From NCBI GenBank assembly GCA_030248065.1, contig JASAMV010001302.1, positions 62,001 to 126,000 of the forward strand: a DNA stretch of 64,000 nucleotides, read 5' to 3'. Numbering within the stretch: the stretch's first letter is position 1; each line of letters starts with the position of its first letter. This DNA comes from Rhynchonema sp. JSB1_4. Lineage: Eukaryota > Nematoda > Chromadorea > Monhysterida > Xyalidae. Under the pieces are notes generated by a model. The model did no database searches. It had not been told where the DNA came from and was given only the letters and a program-made list of their open reading frames with translations. Positions 44,662 through 56,079 of this stretch are shown here, piece after piece. The position numbers and the translations under genes are program-made.

Positions 44662-47600
44662 ATGCAACGTTTAGTCGTTGCCATCTGTTGCCTGGTTGCA
44701 ACAACTTTCGCACAACTACCGGCAGTGCCCGATTTCAGTACGTTGTTTGCTGTTCCTTAATTTGTGCTTCGGAAGGACACTACCTATCATGGCTCGTTCC
44801 CTCAGTGATGTCCTATTTCTCGGCTCGACCCCATACTATCTCAGCGGACAACATTTTGGCCAGCCAGGCCAAGCTTGTCCGTCCCTGTGCAACAAATGGA
44901 TCATGAATTCCTTTGTTTTCAGCCCTGCGCAAATCATGTGGACCCACCGAGACCCCAATTATGGTGCTTTTTGATCAGCAATCAGTTGCATTCGAAGTGC
45001 TCTCCGAATCGACTGCCGAAACTTTGGCCGAGTGCCAGCAGAGATGCGCCCCGAATAATGTAAGAAAGCTCTAACTTTTGTTTAAATTTATTTAATTTTT
45101 TCTCACAAATACCTAACCTGTCCACACAGGATTGTGCCGGCTTCCAATTCGCCGGCAAACCAGGTGACCAATGCATTCTGTTTGCGAGCTGGGATCCGGG
45201 CTTCACGATCACCAATGGACCGAAGATCTACCTGAAACAGTGTGTTGCTAGTAAGTATACCTGTTTTGGGTTAATTGTTCAGTCGTCAACATATGTAGAT
45301 CGTCAACTCTGGCCGTCAACCCAAGCTGCTCTGACTGAATGAGCGTGAGAAATATGGTATGTATACTTTGGCCTAACGGATGAGTTGACGATCTGACATA
45401 AATATTTTAGGTTTCGAATCCGAAAAGCTCACAGCAAATTTCAATTTTCACTTCTTCCAGCGCAAGACGTCTGCTCGTCTCCGTTTGTCTTTGAAGCAAC
45501 GCTCAACAAAATTTTGGTCGGTTTTGCCCGCGACGTCGTCAACGTCAACACGTACGAGGAGTGCGTGCTGGTGAGTCTCTGGGAAATTTGTAACAACTTT
45601 CACTCATTGACGTGTAATTTTTATTGGTGCTGCAGTCGATGGTACGCTTGGCGGACCGTTGTTCGAAATTTACGCTATTTTTAATATCCGTTTGACCTTG
45701 ACCTGGCGTAAGACACAGTTGAGTCGAGATGCAATCGTGTTTGAAAAGCTTTCATATAATGTAATGAAGTAGCATTGAAAATTGACATCAACACCTCAGC
45801 GCAATACCTGTACAAAAGTGATAAGGCGCGTGAAGCACAAAAATCTAGGAATACTCGGGAAGCCAATGCCATCGCGTTTGAGTACAGGAATGCCTACAAT
45901 CGATCCACAAGCGCGCATTCGAGTGCGAGTCGGCCATGTTCTACCCCAAAGACTTCGAGTGCATTCTCAACACAGAGGATAAACGCGATCGGCCTGACCT
46001 ATTCATCGAGGAGAACAACGATCCAGTGGTGTATTTCGACAACAACTGCGCTGGATGTACGCGCAGCGTTTAAATTTTTACACTCGATGCGTGTTTTTTT
46101 AGGCTTTACAGTTTTTGCATAAGTGGCTGGCTGGTCATCACTCGCTGATTGGATATGTTTTTGTGCTACCACTCCAACCTGAATTTCTGGTAGAACACAG
46201 TCCACGTGGTGTATTTCGACAACAACTGTGCAGGATGTGGTGTGGCTGTGGGGTTTACACCTGCTGAGTGGTTTATCGATATGATTGACACTTTCGGAGA
46301 AACAGTGCGTTATTTTATTTGGGTTCTTATTTGTGGTGTTCGCATGCATCATGCATCAAGCACCAGTGCTTGTTGAATTAAAAACCCAAAAACCTCTATG
46401 TGCTGTCACTCATGTCATTTTTCACTCTTTGCAATGTATTTCAGCGCAATGTTTCGCACCATACGTGTCGCAATACATCTCAGTCGATGGGCACATGCTG
46501 GAGGAGCTCGGTAGCGAGATGGAGGTGACCGAGCAGACATTGGAAGGTTGTATGGCGCTCTGCAATCTGCGGTTGAGCGAAACTGTTAGTGTGTAAATTT
46601 TTAAAGACTTTAAAATTTATGAAAAATGACAATGTTTGCAGGGTGAGCCGTACAACTGCAAGTCGTTCATGTTCAATGAAGACGAAGGTCTGTGCCGTCT
46701 GAGTGACGAGCGCTCGAAACCACTGGGACGAGCCGACCTGGAGAAAAATGAGAAATTTGACTACTATGAGAAGAAATGCTTCAAGGGTAGGTGTCTGTTG
46801 AGTTTACTTTTGGAGTGTTTTGCTTTTATTAGAATTATTAGCTCGCACTTTATACATATAACTGATCAGAGGTAGTGCTCAATTTTAGAAGCTAACATCA
46901 GAATGTTTTGGGTATTGTAGATTTGATTTACACGCATTTCCCAGAGAGTCACATGTCACACAATTGCAGCCAAGAACACGTGCCGCGACGTGCCCGCCTA
47001 CAAACGTTACCAGCAGAAGATTCTTGTCGGCTTCGCCGCTTTTGTCCTCAACTCAGTGCCTTCCGTGACCATGTGTTTGGACCAGTGTGCAAAGTTGGTG
47101 TTCATTGCTTACGGGGTGACCCAGTGCATTTTCAACGTTAACATCAACAATTTCAGTCCCCCAGAACAAGTGGGACCCGACTTTGTCTGCAAGTCGGCCA
47201 TGTACTACTACAACGAACAGGAGTGCATCCTCAATAATGAATCAATGGAGAATCAACCTAACCTCTTCATTGACGAGGGTGAAGACTTCAAGGTTACTGC
47301 ACATAGATGGGATTAGCTTACGAAAACGGCGTTTTGGTGTGTCAAATTTGAGGATCACAATGTTGTTCATTTTGCTTCAGGTCGATTATTTCGACATCGC
47401 CTGCGGATTGGAGCCGGAAACCGAATGCGCGACGGGCAAAAAGTGGACCACCGTTTTCGTCGAGGTTTGACATCAATTTGTCACATTATTGTGCTCCAGT
47501 TGCGGTTCATTAGATCTAGAAACAATGGCCATCATTATTTATTCTTTCAGAACCATGCATTGAAGAAACAACTTGCGGGACCAGTGGATGAGTCCAATCC

Positions 47601-50600
47601 AGATACGAAGCCCGATGTGTTCGTGTTGCAGACGGGAGGCGGCGATTTCAAGGAATGGCTCACAACGTGGGTTACTGTAACCGACATCTATATAGAGCGA
47701 ATGTAATCGCCCTATATGTACTTTTGATATTCAGGTGTTTCCAAATGAACCCGGAGAAGTGTCGATCATTCAATTTCGACGGTGCGAACAGCGAATACCT
47801 GTACCTCAGTGCCGATACTGGCGTGCTGGAGAAGGCCGATGGAACAAACTACCATGAGCTGTGGTGTCTGGCCAGTAAGTTTGGGAGCCGTATCAACTTT
47901 GATGGCAAGCACTACAACTATGGGAAGACAATGGCATAAGGCAAATGGAGAAATTATATTTTACGATACGTCGGAGCACATTTACTGTAATCAGGCGAGT
48001 GTCTTTCTTCTACACCCGGAGTCGTATAGTCACTGTGCTGTGTTCAACCTCAAAGTTTTATTCGGCCCAAAAAGTCTAGCCAATGTACCGATCTACATAT
48101 GTACATACATCAGTAGTTTATTGGCTTAAAACTCATATCTTTGTTTTAACGATATTCCCTGGCGCCCTTCAATCCAACCCAAGAACTGAATATCTGAATT
48201 TCAGATCGTTGCGACGGTGAGCCAACAGCCCAGTGGTGGCCGGGCAAAAAGATGGGTTCGAACCCAACCGACAGGCTGGACGGTCCCTTTTCGCGGGAAC
48301 AATGCGTCGAGCAGTGCCTGGAGAGGGGCGAAACGTTGGTGTTATATAACATACGTACATGATTTAAAGTACTGTATATAGTTTGATCGACATCACGATC
48401 ACACATTAACAAGGGACCACTCTGTTCTCCATTCAGCTGCATGGGCGCCAACTTTGACACATCAAACGGACAGTGTGATTTGTATGGATCCGACATCTGC
48501 GCAGGAGGAGGTGAGACACTTCGAAGATTATGTGTCAGCTTTGAATAACGACTCCGACCATGGGTGGAAGATACAGTAGCTTGGCCAAAGCTTGAGGATC
48601 GCCTTCGGCATTAAAGAGACCAAGGTTGCTGACATGGCTTACTGCCAAAGCCAAGCTGTACTTCAACAGTACTCGGAAACTTGCTCTAAGCTCCGTCGCT
48701 ACCAAATTAAGCTGCTGAATCTCATTTGACCCCGTACTTAAATGCAGGCGACCAGTGCAATATCGACGTTGATGGCCAACTGGACGATGATGAAGACGTC
48801 GATTTCTATCGCATGGTCTGTGCGCAACCAGCGGTAAGTCGGTTTTAGTTAATTTATTTGAATATTTGTGTTTAGCTACAATTTATACTCATTTGAAGTC
48901 GAATTGTTGCTTCACTACAATGTCAACAAAACGTTTATTTCTGTTCTAGAATCTCAAACTCAATTCTGACCTCAAGTTTAAGAGACTACGTCAGGTATTC
49001 GCACCTCATTAAACAATCACTAAGCACTGCCAGCAATGGTATACATTCACGAAACGTTTTCACCAATTTTCAGCACGAAAACCGCATGCAGATTTTCGAA
49101 ACACCATTTGTCAAATCAGTGCTTAATCCATATTTACATTATGGGAACGAAAATGTACTAAATTCGCTCTCTAAAGTAACTTTGAGGATTGAACTATGAT
49201 CAGCTTAGGGTAACTTGATGCGCGTTTTTCAGAAGAGCATGAAACATCGAAAGTTGGACCTTCGGGTGATTAAAGTTTTTGGGTATTTTGATCATTGTCT
49301 AACAAGCAGCCTCGGCTAATCCTAGTATGATCCTCATTGTTCTTAACACTTTTTTTGGAAACATTAAACAGTTTGCTTAATTGAGATATCTGTCTGGCCG
49401 ACAGAGCACTTTGACGAACCATAAATAAGCCATAACCATAAGTACTTAGTGATATAATGAACATCGTAAATGCAACCTGGAATCATATTAAAAAAACGCT
49501 TGGAATAGACTAGCTATGGAAACTACACTAAAGTTGACACCTGGCACTCTTTCACTTGCTGTACATTGTTTTATTCCTATGGCTTGCTCACGATTGCACG
49601 ATCAAAAAACAGGTTCGATTTTCTTCATAACAGCGCCCTGAATTCCTCCGCATGTGTCATCAAAATGCCAAGCAGTTTTAAGCTTTAACTGATGGTTAAA
49701 AGCAAACTACGGTTACATTAGTAACTTTAACTAACGTGCAGGAATTCGGGCCAATCTATCAATCTTTCACATCTTTCCTATTCAATGCGCTTTTCCGTCT
49801 CCATTTCCAATTATCACTTTCTTCCGATAATTCCTGGTTTGAAGGGTGTGTCGAAAATGGGGATTACTTTCCCATTTGTCCCATTTTCTTGGGTGGAAAA
49901 ACATTCCGGCACGCCCTTTAAAGGGAATATTTCTTAACGAACTCCCCGTTTCAGTCCGTTCCGACCGATTGCACACCGGAGACCATCTGCAACTTTGACG
50001 GCATGAAAGTGAATGTCAATTGTGGCGGCAAGTTCAGCGGCGCCGTTTTCGCCAAAATGAAGTATGACACATGTCGTGTTGAGGTACGGTCAACTTTTTC
50101 AAAGTTCCAAAAGTTCAAAGTCGTGTTTTAAAAACATTATCTGTAAAATCCCTTCATAACACTATTGTCCAGGTCAACATGGAATCCACTGCTATGCTCC
50201 ACCTCGGCTATCCGACAGAAAAGGCGCCGAAACCGCTGGAAGTAGTCCGTGCAAAGTAAGAATGCCCAGACAATCGATCGTATCAACTACCTACGAAGCC
50301 AAGCGCTACCATAAAGCAAGGCGAAGACGCTTTTTTGTGCGTATCGTAAGAGAGCACATCGACAAGCGTTAACAGTTGCTTCCCAACACCACAGTGAACA
50401 ACTTTTACGGTTGTCAAAAGTTGTGCTCGATTATGGCCAAAACACAATACGTCTTGCCCGTAGTCCAACCGCTGTGTCATCTTAGTGCTTGTACCTGCGA
50501 ATACACCTCAAATACAAATACATATCTCCAAACATACGTATGTACATAAATTGAGCCCTAGGCCCAACCCTTCGACCCGCCCTATTTCAGACGTCAGGCC

Positions 50601-53600
50601 GGCGGTTCCTACCTGGTCGGACCACCCGTGCAGCAACAACAACACACGGCACCGGCGGCTGGGGACTACGGTGTTGCGCCGCCATCGATCCCGCCAGAGC
50701 AACCCTATGGAGTCGTCACTCCGCCTGCCTACAAACCGAGGGACTGCGGAGTACAGGACTTGGTGAGCGACACATTGCTGCCTCACAGGGTGGTGTTCCA
50801 CTTAATCCACCTGACGACCCTGGCCGATTAGGTCTCGGCTTTGGCTGAGACGGTGTGCAGTCGGACAGTATCCAAAAGCCACCCTCGACCTAAGGCATAC
50901 CCTGACGTTAACGCCTTCACCGCCATTGAGGGTGTTGAGAGACCAAAGTAAGTAGATCACAAGCAGCTAGTTGTACACTTGCAGGACTGACCGTTCTGGC
51001 CGGCTGCTACGCCATTTGCTTAACTTACGCCTTACTCGAACAGACTGGGCTCCGACGATCGAAAACGCACTTGGACCACAAGTGGCCATGCTTTATTGTG
51101 ATATACTTTCAGGGCAATGGCAGTATCAGGGCAACGATTGTGGTGCAAAAGAACATGCTGGGCATTCCCGGCCTGGTGACATCGGATGACAAGATCTATA
51201 CTGTCAGCTGCAACTACAAGGACATGAATGAGGAGACAAAACAAGTCACTTCAAACATGCATGTCGAGTTAGTGTGCGATTTTAGACGGCTGAATTTAAG
51301 TACTCAAATTGCCATCTAAATCTTAGCCACACTACTCCTCGTACTGGTTAGAAACAGAAACAATATGCATATCGCCCTCACCCCAAGGGGTAAAATGTCG
51401 GCCACATACACCCTAGAGATTCGATTACTGCTGGCAGGACTATAAAGCTAGAACGCAAGCCCATATGTAGAGCTGACCCTTTGCTCCGCCCCTCAGCCTG
51501 AGTCCAAGTGTAAACCCTCTGAACCAACCACAGAGGGCCGCAAGCAGCGATCATCAAGCCACGTGGCAAGATCGAGCTGTCCAGTCCGGTGATGATGGGC
51601 ATGAACAGTGTCAATGCACCGTCACCTGCTGGGGACGAAAACCCGTCGATTGTTAAGGTCTGTTGTTGGATTTGTTGTTTGTTGTGTGAGAACATTCTTG
51701 ATGTTTTGTTATTGCAATAAACTCTCTCACTATATTCACTTGACCGGAAGTGAAACTGTCTTGGACGATGTTTCATTTCTGTCACGTTTTGAAATCGAAC
51801 TCTCCAGGCATCCTATGCATAATGACGGTGAGCAGCGCATGTACATTCAAATTCCTTTGTGAACAAAAAATGATTTTGTTCGACTGGGATTCGAACCCAG
51901 GTCATCCGTTTGGTGCTTTCTAAGAAAGAGTGTTTCTTTAAATTTATCTCACCAACCAATCACACCATAAAAATCAACTATCGAAACACACCGATGCCGA
52001 ACAGTATTGCGCATGTCAGGCCAACCTCGGTGATATGCTTGAACTGCATTGGGAGATGATGGCATTGGACGAAACGATGGACTTTTTCGTCAAGGAATGT
52101 GTCGCGGAACGAGGTGGACCGGTGGTTAGTTGTTGTTGTTGTTGCCGTTGTTGTTGTTGTTGTTGCTTAAATTTAGTTGGGTGCCAGTACAAAATTCGAC
52201 TCGGATGGTGGTTTACACCTGTGCTTCGCGGTATGAGTGGACCCGCACCCACCTTAGATTATTGTTTAAGCTTCAACCGAAGCCTACGTCCAGCCTGAAC
52301 CGCAACCACAATAGGGAGCCAACTTTGCGACCTAGCTGTTACAAAGTGCTCAACATATTGTCAGGTACTTGCCCCGTCAGCGCCCGTTGCCGTTGCTGCG
52401 CCATCGGCCATCCATCCCCCAGCCATCTCACCGCCGGGTCCAACTCAACAATACGGCCCGCCCCAACCACCGACACAACAGAATCCGGTAGCACCACCTG
52501 CGCCAAGTTCGTAGCGTGCTTTATTTTAAGTTTGGATGCTTTGGACTTCTTTTAATCATGGCGTAGCTGATCACTCCCGACAAATTTATAGGCTACACGC
52601 AAACCGACCAGAATCCGGTAGCACCGCCTGCGTCAAGTTTGTAGCACATCGTTCTTTTATTTGTGGTTTTTTTGGATTCCTTCAGTCATTTGACTGACGT
52701 CTAACCACTCCCGAAAATTTACAGCCTACACGCAACAGAATCCAGCTCCACCCCCACCATCATATCCCGTTCCGGCTCCCTATGAGGTGAGATTCGTCAG
52801 TTTTAAGGCTTAAAGCAATGCGCACCTCACAAAAAAAGCTCATCAATTCAAAACGGTTTCAGCAGCAAAACGCAGCGCCGCCGCCGCAGGAGCGCACGTA
52901 CAAGCCGCCACAACAATACAGCAGGCAGAAGAGACAGGTCGGGCGGCCTTCACTATCGCCGGAAGATCAAGACAAACTCAGCAAACTGACTCTCATCGAG
53001 AAGGGGTAAGGAGGCAGTATAATTAAGATGATTTTTCTTTTCATAAAATTGCAAAGGGCTCAATATCATTCCGGTTCTTTTCAGTTGCCCGACACCAGCC
53101 GTCTCACAGACGCTGATGCGCGAGCCAGTGCGCAAAGTTGACGACAAAGTCAAGACTGTCAAACTGCAGGTAGACGTCCTCGCTTGGGATACGGTCTTTA
53201 TGGCGTTTAAATATTGTCAGCGTTGAAAAAAACAAACCTCCTGAAACAGGCGTTTCGATTCGACGGCGCCAGCAGCATCAGAATCACGTGCAAGCTCGAG
53301 ATCTGCAAAGATGCGTGCAATCCGGTAAGTTCACGTTTATAAACGACAAAATGTTATAAATTCCAAATTGTTCAAAAATGACTTTCCAGACCACTTGTCC
53401 GATCAACGGTACCGATCACGAATCATTCGGCAGAAAGAAACGTGGGGTCGAGGGCAACACGGTGAAGCTGGACTATGAACAGAAATGTACGTCAAGTAAA
53501 AGTGGTTTGTTAATCTGCATTTGAGAATTCTTCGGACGACTAACTTTATCTGACCAATGAACAGGAAAATGTTCATCATGTTCAGAGTTTCACTATGGAG

Positions 53601-56079
53601 CGAAATCAAAATTGGTGATCGGATCGGACCGGTCCTGCCTCAGAAAAGCCACGTGGCCAACGGCAGGACAGGTCCGATCCGATCACCAAGTTTGATATAT
53701 CGCTCATAGTGTCGTTTCCTGTGCAATCGTCTCCCAAGTGTATAGCAGTTAAACTGAGGAGGCTCCTGACGTGTTGTCACTGAGCCCAGTTCATTCGGTT
53801 CCAATAAAGTCTCTGGTCATCTGCCAGGTCTACTGATTCGTCTGATATGCCAGGAACACAAAAAAATCAACCAAACCCGCCGCACACCTAACCATTTGCA
53901 GTCGACACCGGTCGGTACACAATCCCGCGTTTCATGCAAGCATCGGCGACCGTGATGATCGTTGACCCGTTGCAAGACATCGAGGAACATCAGAACAACT
54001 ATCACGCCATCAGCAACCCCATGGAGATGTCGAGGGCCGCCGTCTTTGAAGGTGGAGCTGTTTCTTACTGTCGCTTCATAGTTTTGCTGGTTTCGAGTCT
54101 CGAAACAAACATCGAACATCGGACGACATGTTCCAATGTACAGTACATTGGCTTTGACACCAGTCAAGGCACAGCTCAGTAGTAACTATTGTTGTTCGGT
54201 AAGGCTACGTTTAAGCCCCAGTTTAACTTGCAATGCACGGTTAGCCTTAACTTGAGATAAATTCGCAAATCACGTTGCGAAGTCCATATGACCATCGGAA
54301 GTAAATCAATAAGCCCAAGGCACAAAAAATGGCATAAAGGAGTTTTTCACCTCAAGCCCCTCCCGAATTGAGCCCTCGAGGGCTCTAACTGGAAACTTTT
54401 CCACTTAAAGGTGCTGGTCAACAACCCTTCGACCGCGCTTGATCTTGGGGGTAGTATATATAAACAAAGTTTGGACATCGTGTTACTCGACCCTAATCTG
54501 GCGAGCCGATTGGTTGCTTCCTGATGTTTCACGGCCACGTTGAAATTTGCCCCTGGTGAAAAAACCCGAAAAAATTTGAAACGCTGCTGTGACACGAATA
54601 GGCTGTTTCAAAGCTTGACACTAGAGTGACAGCAACCTCCAACATTGTGGCGAAAACCGCAATGCACTATAGCCATTGAAACGTCCGCATTGTTGAATAA
54701 AAAAATAAAAGGTTTCAGAAACCTGGCCATTTTTTGTTAGGATTTTCTACTCGTATAATTTTAAGCATCTGTGGTGAATGAAATAAGTTGTCAATTACAA
54801 ATAAAAATCCTCTAATTATCAAGTTGTTTGTTTGTGCTCCCCAGTTTTCAAAACCCTACACAGCTCACACAATGTTTACCACAACATGCGCAAGGCAGCC
54901 ATTCCACAGCGCACACACAGCTACAAAGCTTGCCAGCTGAAACATTGCTGTGTTGTCGCTGTGCCGACTGTGTGTTGTCGTTGTGTGTGCGCTGTGGAAT
55001 GGCTGCCCTGCGCTTGTTGTGGTAAACATTGTGTGAGCTGTGTAGGGTTTTGAAAACTGGGGAGCACAAACAAAAAACTTGATAATTAGAGGATTTTTAT
55101 TTGTAATTGACAACTTATTTCATTCACCACAGATGCTTAAAATTATACGAGCAGAAAATCCTAACAAAAAATGGCCAGGTTTCTGAAACCTTTTATTTTT
55201 TTATTCAACAATGCGGACGTTTCAATAGCTATTGTGCATTACGGTTTTCGCCACAATGTTGGAGGTTGCTGTCACTCCAGTATCAAACTTTGAAACAGTC
55301 TATTCGTGTCACAGCAGCAGTTCAAATTTTTTCGGTCTTTTTCGCCAGGGGCAAACTTCAACGTGGCCGTGAAACATCAGGAAGCAACCAATCGGTTCGC
55401 CAGATTAGGGTCAAGTAACACGATGTCCAAACTTTGTTAAAATATACTACCCCCAAGATTAAGCGCGGTCGAAGGGTTGTTAACCAGCACCTTTAAAGCC
55501 ATCGGGGCTCTAACTGGATTTATTCTTTCTAATCCATCAATTTTTTTCATCTGACACTTCCCAAACAGTTCAAATTAGTGTATGAGGGACCAAAACATCG
55601 TAATTCTCCGTTGTTTTTCGGTTGTTTTGTTACATTCAGATGAAAATTACCATAATCACTCTCAAATACGGTCACAGAATGTCAAAATTCTGTTCCAAAA
55701 TGATCTTGCTGACAATGTTGAAACACCCAGTTTGTCGCCTATAGCTCCCGAGGGCTGTAAGTGGAAACGTTACAACTTAAAGCCCCTGCGGCTATAATTG
55801 GGTTTTTCTTTTTGGTCGGAGGGTCCATTTTCCACCAATTTCCGGTTAGAGCCCCCGGGGCTTTACGTGTAAAACTCCGGTATCTGCTCGAATGGCTTAG
55901 TATGGCGTAAACGTTTTTTAGAAGAACCCACGACGCAGCGTGACAATCGCGGCGAGTTCTGTCTCCCGACAACAGCGTTTTTCGCCGTTTTCGTCTTTTT
56001 GGGCGGAATCGCATTGATTCAAGCATCCGTGGTTGCCGCATACATCGTCAGAAGAATATCGACCCCGAAGGGCTATTAA
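44662..56079 (+). CDS. nompA: NompA/NOAH-like PAN-module and zona pellucida domain transmembrane protein, 30 coding exons
   Basis: NompA/NOAH proteins are apical extracellular matrix components that link cuticle to epidermis or sensory dendrites. Exons: 44662-44737, 44923-45059, 45130-45250, 45461-45570, 45888-46056, 46445-46584, 46642-46786, 46970-47093, 47157-47292, 47381-47464, 47551-47666, 47735-47874, 48205-48334, 48437-48510, 48748-48833, 49955-50083, 50173-50255, 50591-50762, 51113-51267, 51534-51657, 52020-52124, 52365-52506, 52592-52636, 52725-52786, 52863-53005, 53085-53169, 53250-53324, 53390-53486, 53902-54051, 55922-56079. They keep frame for about 1,170 residues. A signal peptide (MQRLVVAICCLVATTFA) is followed by about six Cys-rich PAN-like modules (residues about 26-596). 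The ZP domain starts at CNFDGMKVNVNCGG. It carries Pro/Gln-rich inserts and furin-type sites RAKR, RQKR and RKKR, then a membrane helix near 1,131-1,155 and a short basic tail. The 47,094-47,156 intron could also be read through in frame. Confidence 0.92.
46206..46238 (+). repeat. Intronic copy of a PAN exon end
   Basis: Thirty-three bases here repeat the end of the exon at 46,026-46,058 (encoding VVYFDNNCAG), with two mismatches, exactly 180 bp downstream in the following intron. Both copies end in GGATGT, so the donor context is retained. It looks like a decayed duplicate of an exon end. Confidence 0.8.
51878..51966 (-). other. tRNA-like sequence (tRNA pseudogene or SINE head) in a ZP-gene intron
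   Basis: On the minus strand there is a perfect T-arm, CTGGG-TTCGAAT-CCCAG, preceded about 60 bases upstream by a D-arm-like TTGGTTGGTGAGAT. The putative anticodon region is a self-complementary CTTTC/GAAAG with too small a loop. A working tRNA is therefore unlikely, and a tRNA-derived repeat is favoured. Confidence 0.45.
52130..52168. repeat. (TTG)n trinucleotide run
   Basis: Short GTT/TTG repeats lie just after the donor of the exon ending at 52,124, inside the intron of the ZP protein gene. Confidence 0.8.
52479..52738 (+). repeat. Tandem duplication covering exon-intron units of the ZP gene
   Basis: A unit of about 130 bp starting CAGAATCCGGTAGCACC is present at 52,479 and 52,609, and a partial third starts at 52,736. 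It includes an exon end, an intron of 85-88 bp and the next exon start (CTACACGCAA). The duplication created one extra 45-bp in-frame exon encoding YTQTDQNPVAPPAS. Confidence 0.85.
53592..53711. repeat. Short inverted repeat (hairpin element), 120 bp
   Basis: The arms ACTATGGAGCGAAATC and its complement flank the inverted pair TTGGTGATCGGATCGGACC / GGTCCGATCCGATCACCAA. A single arm-like copy, CTTGGTGATCGGATCGGAC, lies at 18,101-18,119 in a unk intron. It is located in an intron of the ZP gene. Confidence 0.75.
54409..55492. mobile_element. 1.08-kb near-palindromic foldback element at a TTAA site
   Basis: The ends are AGGTGCTGGT and ACCAGCACCT, directly flanked by TTAA at 54,405-54,408 and 55,493-55,496. 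The arms are about 510 bp each and nearly perfect inverted copies; the centre near 54,920-54,985 is a short CA/TG-rich spacer. It lies in the last intron of the ZP-protein gene. No transposase is encoded. TTAA flanks are typical of piggyBac-type movement. Confidence 0.85.

Noticed and set aside
50283..50480. 65-codon minus-strand frame with a VKVVH motif resembling one at 40,248-40,583
   Set aside because: The similarity is short and weak, and the nucleotide alignment is not convincing. It may be chance or an old repeat.
50832..50948. Possible extra ZP-gene exon starting VSALAETVCSR
   Set aside because: It ends in phase 2, which would break the frame of the well-supported next exon at 51,113. 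The direct join 50,762/51,113 keeps frame.
51740..51831. Possible exon near a CTCCAG acceptor in the ZP gene
   Set aside because: Reading it in the required phase meets a stop, while the join 51,657/52,020 gives a normal ZP sequence.
54832..55113. Matching plus- and minus-strand frames beginning with the same Cys-rich peptide
   Set aside because: They lie on the two arms of the 1.08-kb palindrome, so the similarity reflects the inverted repeat and not duplicated genes.
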